A DNA stretch of 64,000 nt from assembly GCF_024436415.1 (NCBI RefSeq), contig NZ_JAFMZQ010000001.1, positions 1,674,001 through 1,738,000 on the forward strand, given 5' to 3'. The notes under the pieces were generated by a model. That model worked only from the letters and a program-made list of their open reading frames with translations, was not told the DNA's origin and searched no databases. The stretch's first letter is position 1, and every line of letters begins with the position of its first letter. Below, one piece after another: positions 1 through 8,522 of this stretch. A program made the position numbers and the translations under genes. The DNA comes from Pedobacter deserti (lineage in GTDB: Bacteria; Bacteroidota; Bacteroidia; Sphingobacteriales; Sphingobacteriaceae).

Positions 1-851
1 TTTTCAGGAAGCTTTTCCAGGCACTTCCTGATCAGATTAAGAAGCCGGGCCGGCACGTTCATCTCCTCAGCTTTTGTTTCAGCCGACCAGCCCTCGGGGA
101 TGTTCTGCCGCCGCAGGTCCAGCAGGTCGGGCACCGGCTTTTCCATATGGGAAAGCATCACTGCATTCCGGTGTGTCTCACTGTTGTTGATCTGTGGGAA
201 GGGTACTGAGCCTGCAAGCAGTTCATACAGAATTACACCATAACTATACACATCCGTCTGAAAGAACATTTCTCCATCATGCTGTTCGGGCGCCATAAAC
301 TCAACCGCACCGGCATAGCGTATGCTACTCCGCCGCTGCTCGTCCGACATGATCGACAAGCCAAAGTCAAATAAAATATAATTGCCCGTTGCCGTGTTGA
401 ACTTCACGTTATTGCTCTTGATATCGCCATGTTTAACACCCACTTTATGGCAATGTGCTAAAGCGCTGGCCAGGTGCTCGGCCACCTTAATCGTTTCCCT
501 TATTGTAAATACGGGCTCATGAGGAGGTTTCAGCAGATCACCGAGATCTGGCCCCTCTATATAGTCCATTTCTATGAACGGGAAGGAGCCACTTTCGGTG
601 AGCCCGTAATTCATGATCTTAACTACGTTCGGGTTCGGAACCTCATTTACCTTCTTTAGCTTTTCCACCTCATTTTTAAACGTGCGGTAGTTCCTGTCCG
701 ACATGTCCTCCGATAGGATCGGCGTAGGCAATATCTTTACGGCAGTAATGATTTCGCCCAACCGCTTACCCTTATACACAGAACCTTGTCCGCCCGTACG
801 CAGCGCACCCAGGTTTTCAAGCCCCTCTGCTATGGTAAATACTTTGCTCAT
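1..851 (-). CDS. Ser/Thr protein kinase, tandem copy 2 (3' end beyond window)
   Basis: Cytoplasmic Hanks-type protein kinase, cut by the left window edge: 283 codons are visible from the ATG at 849-851, and the frame stays open. The translation shows the glycine loop GGQGSVYKG, the AVK lysine, catalytic loop HGDIKSNN, DFG, and an APE motif. It matches the adjacent kinase at 869-2152 almost end to end, so the pair arose by tandem duplication. The usual HRD arginine is Gly, so this is a non-RD kinase. Only 17 bases separate it from the upstream kinase, which places it last in the minus-strand cluster. The missing C-terminus probably carries a membrane segment like its twin, but that is inference. 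Kinase identity is secure; the substrate is unknown and may be the FHA proteins or the cell-wall synthase of the same operon. Confidence 0.93.
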   Translation of the reverse strand, partial: MSKVFTIAEGLENLGALRTGGQGSVYKGKRLGEIITAVKILPTPILSEDMSDRNYRTFKNEVEKLKKVNEVPNPNVVKIMNYGLTESGSFPFIEMDYIEGPDLGDLLKPPHEPVFTIRETIKVAEHLASALAHCHKVGVKHGDIKSNNVKFNTATGNYILFDFGLSIMSDEQRRSSIRYAGAVEFMAPEQHDGEMFFQTDVYSYGVILYELLAGSVPFPQINNSETHRNAVMLSHMEKPVPDLLDLRRQNIPEGWSAETKAEEMNVPARLLNLIRKCLEKLPE

Positions 852-868
852 AGTTTGAATATTATTTT

Positions 869-2152
869 CTAAAAATAAGGTACATCATCAACTAATCCAT
901 CTTTTGTCCGCCTATTTTTCTTCGGATCCTTACGCTTTTTATTCACAGGTGGCGGCTGCACAGCCGTATTCCGCACTGTATCACTTTTAGGCGCGGCTGC
1001 CGTATCAGCCAATTGCTGTGCCTGGGTGCTGGTGTCAGGCAGAACTCCATTTTGGGGCAAGTCAGCCCGATCGTCGAACAATGCAGCCACACCTAAAAAG
1101 CTTAACATGACAAGTATTAAGGCCGTTGCGGCTATCCACCATTTTGCTTTATCCAACCTTTCATACCGTTTCACCGTAGCCAAAAGCTTTTCATTCTGCT
1201 CCTTGTAAGCGTCAAGCATGATGGCCGCATCCTCATTCCGATCGGCAGCTTCCATATAGCTGCAAATAGTCTCATAAAGTTCCGCGCCATTGGCGAACCG
1301 GTTCTCCGGGCGCTTTTCCAGGCATTTGTAAATGACCTGCAGCAACCAGGGTGGAACCCGCATTTCGTGACTTCGCTTGTCGTCCGACCAGCTTTCAGGC
1401 AAGCGCGCCTCTCTCAAAGCCAGCAGATCCGGTATCTCTTTTTCTATATGCGCAAGCATCACCATGTTGCGCGAGGTATCGTGACTGTTAATCAGCGGGA
1501 AGGGTACAGTACCAGCAAGCAGCTCATATAAAATAATACCATAGCTGTAAACATCGCTTTGGAAAAGCATTTCGCCTTCATGTTGCTCAGGAGCCATAAA
1601 TTCGACGGCTCCAGCGTTCCGCAAACTCGTTCTGCGCTGCTCGTCCGACATCACGGCCAGACCAAAATCCAGCAGTACATAGTTGCCTGTGCTCGCGTTA
1701 AACTTCACGTTATTGCTCTTTATATCACCGTGCTTCACGCCCACACGGTGACAATGCGCCAGCGCAGCGGCCAACTGCTGGGCAAGCTTCAAGCTTTCCC
1801 TGATGCTGAACACAGGCTGATGCGGCGGTTTAAGTAATTCCTCCAGCTCGGGGCCCTCGATATACTCCATCTCTATAAAAGGGAGGGCACCGCTCTCGGT
1901 GAGGCCCGAGCTCAGGATTTTCACGACATTCGGACTTGGGTTTTCGTTAACCTTCTTAAGCTTTTCCACCTCATTCTGGAAATCCCGGAAATGTTTGTCC
2001 TCATGATCCTCCGAATGGATGGGCGTAGGCAACAATTTTACGGCGGTAATAATGGCACCCGTTCGTTTACCTTTATACACAGAACCCTGGCCGCCTGTAC
2101 GCAGCGCTCCCATGTTCTCGAGCCCTTCCGTTATCGTAAATACTTTCGCCAT
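869..2152 (-). CDS. membrane-anchored Ser/Thr protein kinase (non-RD)
   Basis: 427-residue Hanks-type kinase. The kinase domain spans about residues 10-300: glycine loop 20-28, ATP-binding Lys39, catalytic loop HGD 141-143 with Asn148, DFG 162-164, APE 187-189. A juxtamembrane helix follows, then one membrane span at about 338-358 and a polar tail of about 70 residues rich in Pro, Lys and Arg, expected outside the cytoplasm. There are no PASTA repeats, unlike PknB/PrkC. Gly replaces the Arg of HRD, so it is a non-RD kinase, a class usually not dependent on activation-loop phosphorylation. Its ATG overlaps the stop of the upstream FHA gene by one base (TGATG), implying translational coupling. 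Likely targets are FHA proteins and the RodA-PBP fusion; the PP2C gene in the operon is the natural antagonist. Confidence 0.95.
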   Translation of the reverse strand: MAKVFTITEGLENMGALRTGGQGSVYKGKRTGAIITAVKLLPTPIHSEDHEDKHFRDFQNEVEKLKKVNENPSPNVVKILSSGLTESGALPFIEMEYIEGPELEELLKPPHQPVFSIRESLKLAQQLAAALAHCHRVGVKHGDIKSNNVKFNASTGNYVLLDFGLAVMSDEQRRTSLRNAGAVEFMAPEQHEGEMLFQSDVYSYGIILYELLAGTVPFPLINSHDTSRNMVMLAHIEKEIPDLLALREARLPESWSDDKRSHEMRVPPWLLQVIYKCLEKRPENRFANGAELYETICSYMEAADRNEDAAIMLDAYKEQNEKLLATVKRYERLDKAKWWIAATALILVMLSFLGVAALFDDRADLPQNGVLPDTSTQAQQLADTAAAPKSDTVRNTAVQPPPVNKKRKDPKKNRRTKDGLVDDVPYF

Positions 2153-2958
2153 CAGACTGTCGCAGATTGGTGTGAGCTATAACTAAATTCCAGCACGGCC
2201 GACTCGCCCAGAATAATCTGATCACCCTCCTGCAGCGCATGTCCCAGTTCAGTAAAGGTCAGTTTCACCGGGTTATGCTCCGAGGGCGATTTTACCTTTA
2301 CCTTGTTCCTTGGCGGTACGCCACCATCATCGGCAAACAACATGAAGGCAGCGCTCTCCTCATTCCAAATGATATGTGCGTGCTGTCGGCTCACATACTT
2401 ATTGGCCTGGTTGCTGCTGCCGTCCGGAAAGGCAATGTGGTTTTCACGCACAAAGCCATCCTGATCCTGCGCCAACCGTTCCCTGCCGATGTTAATACGT
2501 CCGTCGGCAGCACTTATGGTATATTCTTGTTGTTCCGCTTCGCCGTTCAGAACGCGCAGAAAAGCGGTGTCCGACTTTTGTGTAATGGTGATCTCCGGCA
2601 TTTTAATGCAGAGTGCCACATCCAACTGATCCATTTTCACAGCGCCTTCTGGCAATTCATCCAGAAAGGCAATATCCAGCGTCCAACGTTCGGGCAGGTC
2701 AATAGCAAAATCATCCGCCAGCCGCTGCAGCTCCTGTTTAAAGCGATTCTCTTCCGCTGAGAAAACCGCAGCGTCGTATAGGTAACGCTCTTCCGGCAAA
2801 CAGGCGATGCACAGCTGCAAGCCTTTTATCGACCGTCCTTCGCCGCCCTCCATCTTCTGCATCTCCTGTTTTATGAAAAACAGCATGGCTTCCCTGATCG
2901 CTTTTATATCCCTCGGTTTATCCGGGGTGTTCTTATTAAAAAGATTGAACATACTCAT
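2152..2958 (-). CDS. FHA-domain protein, FhaA-like layout
   Basis: 268-residue cytoplasmic protein. The C-terminal half (about 150-262) is a forkhead-associated domain, which binds phosphothreonine: it shows NIGRE, the SRQHAHI motif and the following beta-rich segment. The N-terminal half (about 15-130) has no obvious motif but has the length and helix/strand pattern of the FhaA N-terminal domain (DUF3662) of actinobacteria; that resemblance is by eye. The start overlaps the end of the RodA-PBP fusion gene by 23 bases (an internal ATG at 2952 is an alternative), and its stop overlaps the kinase start by one base, so the three are translationally coupled. It probably links kinase phosphorylation to the peptidoglycan machinery. 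FHA call secure; partner inferred. Confidence 0.9.
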   Translation of the reverse strand: MSMFNLFNKNTPDKPRDIKAIREAMLFFIKQEMQKMEGGEGRSIKGLQLCIACLPEERYLYDAAVFSAEENRFKQELQRLADDFAIDLPERWTLDIAFLDELPEGAVKMDQLDVALCIKMPEITITQKSDTAFLRVLNGEAEQQEYTISAADGRINIGRERLAQDQDGFVRENHIAFPDGSSNQANKYVSRQHAHIIWNEESAAFMLFADDGGVPPRNKVKVKSPSEHNPVKLTFTELGHALQEGDQIILGESAVLEFSYSSHQSATV

Positions 2959-5900
2959 CGGCTTTAATCTTATTTGCTGTTTGCTTTTTCTTACCTTTTT
3001 CCAATTCCTCTTTAAAATCCTTGATATATCCCAGCTTAAGCAGGGCAGGGATCACATGCTGGCCAGCAAGTAACACCGCTTTGCTGGAACCTTTGGTCGA
3101 TTCGATCCGGATGCAGGTTACCACATGACCCCGGCCATCCTTCTTGGGCGCAAAGAAAACGTACCAGCCGTCGTTAATCTGCTCCTGCTTCCATATCCGT
3201 TCCGGCGTACCCGTCTTTCCGGCAACATTCATTTTCAGCGTCCAAACCTTGCCCGCACTTTGCTTCAGCATATAATCTTTCATCAGCTCGGCATACTTTG
3301 GGTTTTCAGCAAGTTTTATACCCGGTTTCACCGAAGTCGCCGAATCGCTCACCTTTAATACGTAACGATTGTCAATCAGCGTACCGTTATTGGCCACGCC
3401 CATCGCCATCCGGGCCACAGCCGCCGGCGTGGCAATCAGCTCACCCTGTCCCCACGACATCCCAGATATCCCTTTGGCCCTCGTCCGGCGTATCCTTGCA
3501 GGATCGTAAGGCGGCTTTGTGTTAAATTCTGTCTTTTCCCAAAGCGAAAACCACTCCTTTTCCTGCTCAGCATTAACTGCACCCCTTTCATAATAATAAC
3601 CGCCAACCCCGTGAAGAAACATACCTGTTTTCAGATAAAGACGAGCCATATCCTGCTCCAGGTGCTCCTCGTTGGCCAGCTTGATATAGTAAACGTTGTT
3701 CGACTTTACTAAGGCCCGTTCAAGACTAATCAAGCCAGTCTCATCAGGTTCGAGACCTTTAGTCCGGATTCTTTCATGCGCAGCCACCGGAAATTTTCGC
3801 TCGGCCGCCGCCAAACCCAACTTGTTAAACGCCGCCATGGTGGTCACCAGTTTGGCGGTCGACCCCGGCTGCGTAGCGTAAGTAAAACCAAGGTCGCTGT
3901 TGGTATACCATCCCGACAAGCGGTTTTGTTCTGCGGCGCTCATGGTCAGAAGCTCCCAATCCTTCACTGGTGGCAGCGGATACACCGCCGAGGTAAGCAC
4001 ATCGCCGGTGTTGTCTTCCATAATCACCACCGATACCCTGTTGTTCTGCAGCGAATCGTCTTTGGCTATCGACTGCTGTATCGTGGCCTGCAACCTGGCA
4101 TCAATCGTCAGTTTCACATCGCGGTTACGTTTTTTGAAGGCATCCACATCGGCACTGTTAATGCCCGCCAGCAGGAGCGGGGCGAGAGCCGCGTAGTCGC
4201 GCTTACTCACCGTCATCTCTTTAACACCTCGAGGCAGGAAGCGGTTTTCGCGGTATTTACTAGCCTTAGTGCTAAACGAAGCCGTTGGTGTCCGGAAACC
4301 CCTGAGTTCCGCAGCGTGTTCGTACTCGGCAAAATAGCCGTTCGTACTGCCGGTAAACACACCGGTATTCATGTCGCCGGTCCAGAAGAACGTCTGCTCT
4401 TCAAAAGGGTAGTAGCGGTCTACCCGTTTATGTTCTGCCGAGTCCAGATTGTAATTTACGCCGGCTGCCTGCAAAGTTTTACGCTGCTTGCGCACAAAAT
4501 CAGGATTGCTTGTAGCCAGTATGCGCCCTTTGCGATCGTACAACTGCCCCGCCTCCAGTTTATTCATTAAGATAGAGATGCGCGGATTGTAGCTAAACAT
4601 GCGAAGCCCGCTGCGGTCGGCCACCAGAGCCGGGTGCACCACCCATCTTTTATTATCAATAATATAACGCGAAACCGTGAAAGTCAGCAGCAGTATCGCA
4701 ATACTGGCCGACAACAAAGCGGGCACGAGGTTGCGGTCCTGCTGCCGGGTAATAAACTCCATCTGCACCGGAGTTCCCCTGATCACAGAGATGGAAAGCA
4801 ACGCACCCGTTGCCAGCATGTTCGCCACCAGCGAGGAGCCGCCGTAACTGATAAAGGGTAGGGCAACGCCCGACAAAGGCAGGGCGCCTGTTGACCCCCC
4901 TGCGATCAAGAGGAACTGTACAAACATACTGATGCCAATGCCCGAACATAAATAGAAGAGGAAGGGCGTACCCGTCTGCCGACCAATCACTACAGCCCGG
5001 TTCAGGAAAATAAGGAACAAAATGAAAATACTAACCACACCTGCCCAACCAAACTCTTCACCTATAGCCGGAAGGATCATGTCCGTATGCGCCTCAGGTA
5101 TATTCTTAGCGAAGCCCTCGCCAACACCCTGTCCGCTGATGCCCCCGCCAGCCATAGCCCATATACCGTTCGCCACCTGGTCGCCCCCATACACCTCGTT
5201 ATTCCATGGATCCTGCCAGATCGACTTTCTCTCATTCAGGCGGTTCACCGGTCCCGGTATCAGTTTATTTAGATACGGAATCTGATCGATAAGCAGGAAA
5301 CCAGCCATAACCATAATAATCATAATGGCCGATTCACTGGTGCGCTTTTCATAGAAAATCATCGCAAGCGTCAGTAACACAGCTGTAAGCAGACTGCCCA
5401 GCCAGATGTTCAGAAACCAAACCGACAAAGTATAGGTGATGATGGCTACCATCATCATCGCAAAATCGCCCCTTGAAAAGGAGAATAAAATAATAAATGT
5501 AAAGCATACCACCATCGCCGGACCCAAATCGCCCAGGGTGAGATACAGCAGAATGGCGAGCACCATAGCCACCAGCGCGAAAGAGAAGAAGTACCAGCGC
5601 TTGTGCCAGCTGCTGTATTCTGTGATGAACTTTTCATTGCTGGCGAAAAAGCCGGCAAGGAATAAAATAATGCCATATTTTACCAGTTCGCTGGGTTGAA
5701 CACCAAACAGGTTTACCTTAACCCCGCTACCTTCCGGACCGCTGCCGAAAGCGACTGTTAAGCCAAGAAGAACGAGCGAGGCAATGGCCCATTGCCATCC
5801 GCTGGCCTTCCCGCTGCTCCGGCCAAGAATAAACATCCGGTAAAAGCCAGAGTCGACCGTAAGTCGCCTGAACTTAACCATCAGCATGACAATAATGCCG

Positions 5901-6955
5901 CCTATACCTATACCAAAAAACGTCAGTGTATCTCTGGCCAGAAAGCGGTCGCGCAATGGGTCCTGCAAACTGAGAAGAGAGATGAACGATAAGCCCGTCA
6001 TGAGCATAATTACCGGAAGGAGCAACTGATCTGCCTGGGGAAACTTCCATGCCAGGATAGCCTTGAGCAGGAAGAAACCAAAGAAGAAGGATCCGGCAAT
6101 AATGAGGAACCACTGATTAAACTCTTCCGGCGTCCGTACAATGAGTGAGCGTTCTTTTTTCAGAATTTTAAAATCCCTTGCCGAAAACAAGCGTATGCTA
6201 TGCGGACTTTGCCGGAAAACAAAAGACACATCACTGTCGAGCACCTGTACGCCCTGCGAACGGCCAAACTGCGAGCCCGGCTGTAAAGGCAATACCTGGT
6301 AAGCCTTACCATCAGGCAGGTGCATAAAGGCATAGCTGCCATTCCCATCTGTACGTACATAAGCAGTCAGTCCCAGCGTCTTCACACCCACTTCATCTTC
6401 AGCGTAGGTGCTGTCCTGAGGCAACACCATGTGCAGCTTAACCAATACACCCGCCACCGGTCGGTCCAGCGAGTCCACAATCTTCCCGGTAATGCTGTAT
6501 GCCCCCTTCTTCATATCCGCAACAGCAGGAAGCTTAGGCGGATTTGTACGCTCCTGCGTAAAACGCAGCGAATCTTCGCCCGTATAGCCCAGTAGCGCCC
6601 TCGAATCCAGTACCCGGCGCTTAAAACTTTTGCCACCCTCTGCAAAAGCCATATCGGCATCTACGAAATACCGACTCTTATTAATCTCGCCAACATTGTC
6701 GAGTACCAGTCCGGCCGGTTTACTGGCCGTTGCTACCACACGCTCCACCAGCGCCATATCGCGCGGGTCCTCAAAATAATAACCCTTCTCGAGCAACTGG
6801 CGCATTCGTTTTCCCGGTTGCTTGTCGTTCAGGTTTATCATGGTGCCGTTCCTTAAACGCGAGGGCACCTCGTCAAAACCATCCTGAAGGTGGTTATATA
6901 ACGTAAAAAACAGTGCGCCTAAAACAATAGATATGATCAAAAACAGAAAGCGCAT
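2936..6955 (-). CDS. RodA/FtsW-penicillin-binding protein fusion (bifunctional peptidoglycan synthase)
   Basis: 1339 residues joining two enzymes usually encoded separately. An N-terminal anchor (1-20) leads to an extracytoplasmic region of about 250 residues with a carboxypeptidase-regulatory-like Ig fold (about 152-235). From about 280 to 765 lies a polytopic SEDS domain: LGDLGPA near 475-481, PEAHTDM with the conserved Asp625, and the PFISYGGSS signature at 700-708. After the last span comes a class B-type penicillin-binding module: DRKGRILA at 807-814, then a transpeptidase with SxxK 1032-1035 (STAK), SxN 1085-1087 (SNN) and KTG 1247-1249. All key residues of glycosyltransferase and transpeptidase are present, so it should polymerise and crosslink lipid II. 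It starts 2 bases after the PP2C stop. The order of parts corresponds to actinobacterial rodA-pbpA. Confidence 0.95.
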   Translation of the reverse strand: MRFLFLIISIVLGALFFTLYNHLQDGFDEVPSRLRNGTMINLNDKQPGKRMRQLLEKGYYFEDPRDMALVERVVATASKPAGLVLDNVGEINKSRYFVDADMAFAEGGKSFKRRVLDSRALLGYTGEDSLRFTQERTNPPKLPAVADMKKGAYSITGKIVDSLDRPVAGVLVKLHMVLPQDSTYAEDEVGVKTLGLTAYVRTDGNGSYAFMHLPDGKAYQVLPLQPGSQFGRSQGVQVLDSDVSFVFRQSPHSIRLFSARDFKILKKERSLIVRTPEEFNQWFLIIAGSFFFGFFLLKAILAWKFPQADQLLLPVIMLMTGLSFISLLSLQDPLRDRFLARDTLTFFGIGIGGIIVMLMVKFRRLTVDSGFYRMFILGRSSGKASGWQWAIASLVLLGLTVAFGSGPEGSGVKVNLFGVQPSELVKYGIILFLAGFFASNEKFITEYSSWHKRWYFFSFALVAMVLAILLYLTLGDLGPAMVVCFTFIILFSFSRGDFAMMMVAIITYTLSVWFLNIWLGSLLTAVLLTLAMIFYEKRTSESAIMIIMVMAGFLLIDQIPYLNKLIPGPVNRLNERKSIWQDPWNNEVYGGDQVANGIWAMAGGGISGQGVGEGFAKNIPEAHTDMILPAIGEEFGWAGVVSIFILFLIFLNRAVVIGRQTGTPFLFYLCSGIGISMFVQFLLIAGGSTGALPLSGVALPFISYGGSSLVANMLATGALLSISVIRGTPVQMEFITRQQDRNLVPALLSASIAILLLTFTVSRYIIDNKRWVVHPALVADRSGLRMFSYNPRISILMNKLEAGQLYDRKGRILATSNPDFVRKQRKTLQAAGVNYNLDSAEHKRVDRYYPFEEQTFFWTGDMNTGVFTGSTNGYFAEYEHAAELRGFRTPTASFSTKASKYRENRFLPRGVKEMTVSKRDYAALAPLLLAGINSADVDAFKKRNRDVKLTIDARLQATIQQSIAKDDSLQNNRVSVVIMEDNTGDVLTSAVYPLPPVKDWELLTMSAAEQNRLSGWYTNSDLGFTYATQPGSTAKLVTTMAAFNKLGLAAAERKFPVAAHERIRTKGLEPDETGLISLERALVKSNNVYYIKLANEEHLEQDMARLYLKTGMFLHGVGGYYYERGAVNAEQEKEWFSLWEKTEFNTKPPYDPARIRRTRAKGISGMSWGQGELIATPAAVARMAMGVANNGTLIDNRYVLKVSDSATSVKPGIKLAENPKYAELMKDYMLKQSAGKVWTLKMNVAGKTGTPERIWKQEQINDGWYVFFAPKKDGRGHVVTCIRIESTKGSSKAVLLAGQHVIPALLKLGYIKDFKEELEKGKKKQTANKIKADEYVQSF

Positions 6956-6957
6956 AG

Positions 6958-8430
6958 TTAATTCATCTTTTCAGGTAAGGAATCGGTTGTGAATGTGCTG
7001 GCGGGAACAGCTCCGCTAACGGAGCTGCCCGATGGAAAGCGAAATACGCTTTGCACAGCGTTGGGCGTGTTAATAAACCGCACCTTCCTGAATTCAAGCG
7101 CATTGCTGCCCGAGGCAATCGCCGTCGAAAAGTTCTGAAAGGTAAAGTTCTCCAGACGCAGGTGCTTGTTGGCCGGCCTCACATTGATCGGAATGCCTTT
7201 AAATGTAGAATCTGCCACCAACGTAATATTCTTTTCTGCAATCAGGTACAGCGTATCGCGATCAATCTGTAAGGGCTCTGTGATCTGTATCGGCGATTTA
7301 AACAGAGAATCCGTCAAGATCAGCACATTCTGGTTCAGCTTATTGATCGTGTCCTGCAACTTTTTCTCCTGTGCATTCCTCGGTGGCTTTATAACACTCA
7401 GTTTTCGCTGTTGCATACTGCGAAGTTCTGCGCGATTGTTCTGCCATAGCAAGTAAGCAATCACGCCGGCCATAGCAACACAAAGTATGGAGAGTAAAGT
7501 GATCCACCCGGTATTGCTGCGCACGGTCTTATGCCCCGCACCCTGTGTTGCCGAAAGCCTGTCGCCTTCCCACTGCACCGTCTTCGTTTCAGTGTTCTCA
7601 GCTTTGCCTGCGACCGGCGCAGGGACAGGACCCTGCTTTCGGCTTTTGCTTGCCGGCATGGCTGGTTCGTGTTGGGCCGACTGCTTATCATTCTTCACAA
7701 GCACTACTGTGATATTGTCCAGACCACCGTTCAGGTTTGCTGCCTTAACCAGGGCCTCCGCCTTTTGCTGCAGCGAAGCCGGACTGTTCAAAATGTCCGT
7801 CATCTGCTGCCGGTTCACCATATCACTCAGTCCGTCACTGCACACCAGCAACACATCACCAGGCAAAAAGGGGGAATGACCCGTTTCAATATAATCTTGC
7901 TGAGCGGCAATACTTACGCCGAAACCCAGCGCCTTATTAATTTCATTCCGCTTCGGGTGGCGCATGGCCTCCTCTTCGGTCAGCCGCCCACTATCTTCCA
8001 TAAAGCCAACGAACGACTGATCTTTGGAGATCTTGACCAGCGAGCGGTCACGCAGCAGATACAGCCGCGTATCCCCAACATGGGCATACCAAAACTGATT
8101 TTTGTCCAGATCAGCTACCGCGAGGGTAAGCACACAGGCCATTTGTTCATGACCGTTGTTCTTGATTTTTTCAGCGCGTATATCCTCATCCGCGGCAATA
8201 ATGGCATCCCGCATCAGCGCAGGATAATCCGCATTAGGACGGTTCAGGAATTGAATGATTGATTTTCTGGCAATAGCCGAAGCGATTTCGCCCCCGGCAT
8301 AGCCCCCCACGCCGTCGATTACGCAGGCAATAACAACATCATTGTTTTTGGTTTTCTCCGCAATGAAAGTATCCTCATTGTTGTCCCTAACCCGGCCGGG
8401 ATCTGTTAGTCCAAAATAACTCTTATCCAT
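6958..8430 (-). CDS. PP2C-type Ser/Thr protein phosphatase, membrane anchored (PstP-like)
   Basis: About 490 residues from the ATG at 8430. That start gives the canonical N-terminus running straight into GLTDPGRVRDNNED; an upstream in-frame ATG at 8469 would add 13 poorly fitting residues. The PPM/PP2C domain (1-245) has RxxNED, DGVGG (39-43), CSDG with Asp199, and DNITVV with Asp238, the metal-binding aspartates. A Pro/Ala linker leads to one membrane span (about 307-329) and about 160 residues expected outside the cytoplasm, whose short repeated strands resemble a small beta-helix. This matches the domain plan of mycobacterial PstP. It likely reverses phosphorylation by the two kinases of the cluster. 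It lies 2 bases upstream of the RodA-PBP fusion. Confidence 0.93.
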   Translation of the reverse strand: MDKSYFGLTDPGRVRDNNEDTFIAEKTKNNDVVIACVIDGVGGYAGGEIASAIARKSIIQFLNRPNADYPALMRDAIIAADEDIRAEKIKNNGHEQMACVLTLAVADLDKNQFWYAHVGDTRLYLLRDRSLVKISKDQSFVGFMEDSGRLTEEEAMRHPKRNEINKALGFGVSIAAQQDYIETGHSPFLPGDVLLVCSDGLSDMVNRQQMTDILNSPASLQQKAEALVKAANLNGGLDNITVVLVKNDKQSAQHEPAMPASKSRKQGPVPAPVAGKAENTETKTVQWEGDRLSATQGAGHKTVRSNTGWITLLSILCVAMAGVIAYLLWQNNRAELRSMQQRKLSVIKPPRNAQEKKLQDTINKLNQNVLILTDSLFKSPIQITEPLQIDRDTLYLIAEKNITLVADSTFKGIPINVRPANKHLRLENFTFQNFSTAIASGSNALEFRKVRFINTPNAVQSVFRFPSGSSVSGAVPASTFTTDSLPEKMN

Positions 8431-8522
8431 TCTTTTTTGGCGAATTTTTAATGTTCCTGAAGTGTGCAATCAGCAAAAGCACACAAATGACGAAAAGCGC
8501 AACCGCTAAAATCTGCGACATA

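Noticed and set aside
3776..4570. 264-codon plus-strand frame inside the RodA-PBP fusion
   Set aside because: Antisense to a gene with intact catalytic motifs; composition is rich in Arg/His as expected for a shadow frame.
2936..6955. Possibility that the long frame is two genes wrongly joined
   Set aside because: The frame is continuous through the linker (about residues 765-800) with no internal stop and normal composition, and the region between the SEDS and PBP parts reads as the expected PBP N-terminus.
7531..8262. 243-codon plus-strand frame inside the PP2C gene
   Set aside because: Opposite the phosphatase catalytic domain whose motifs are complete.
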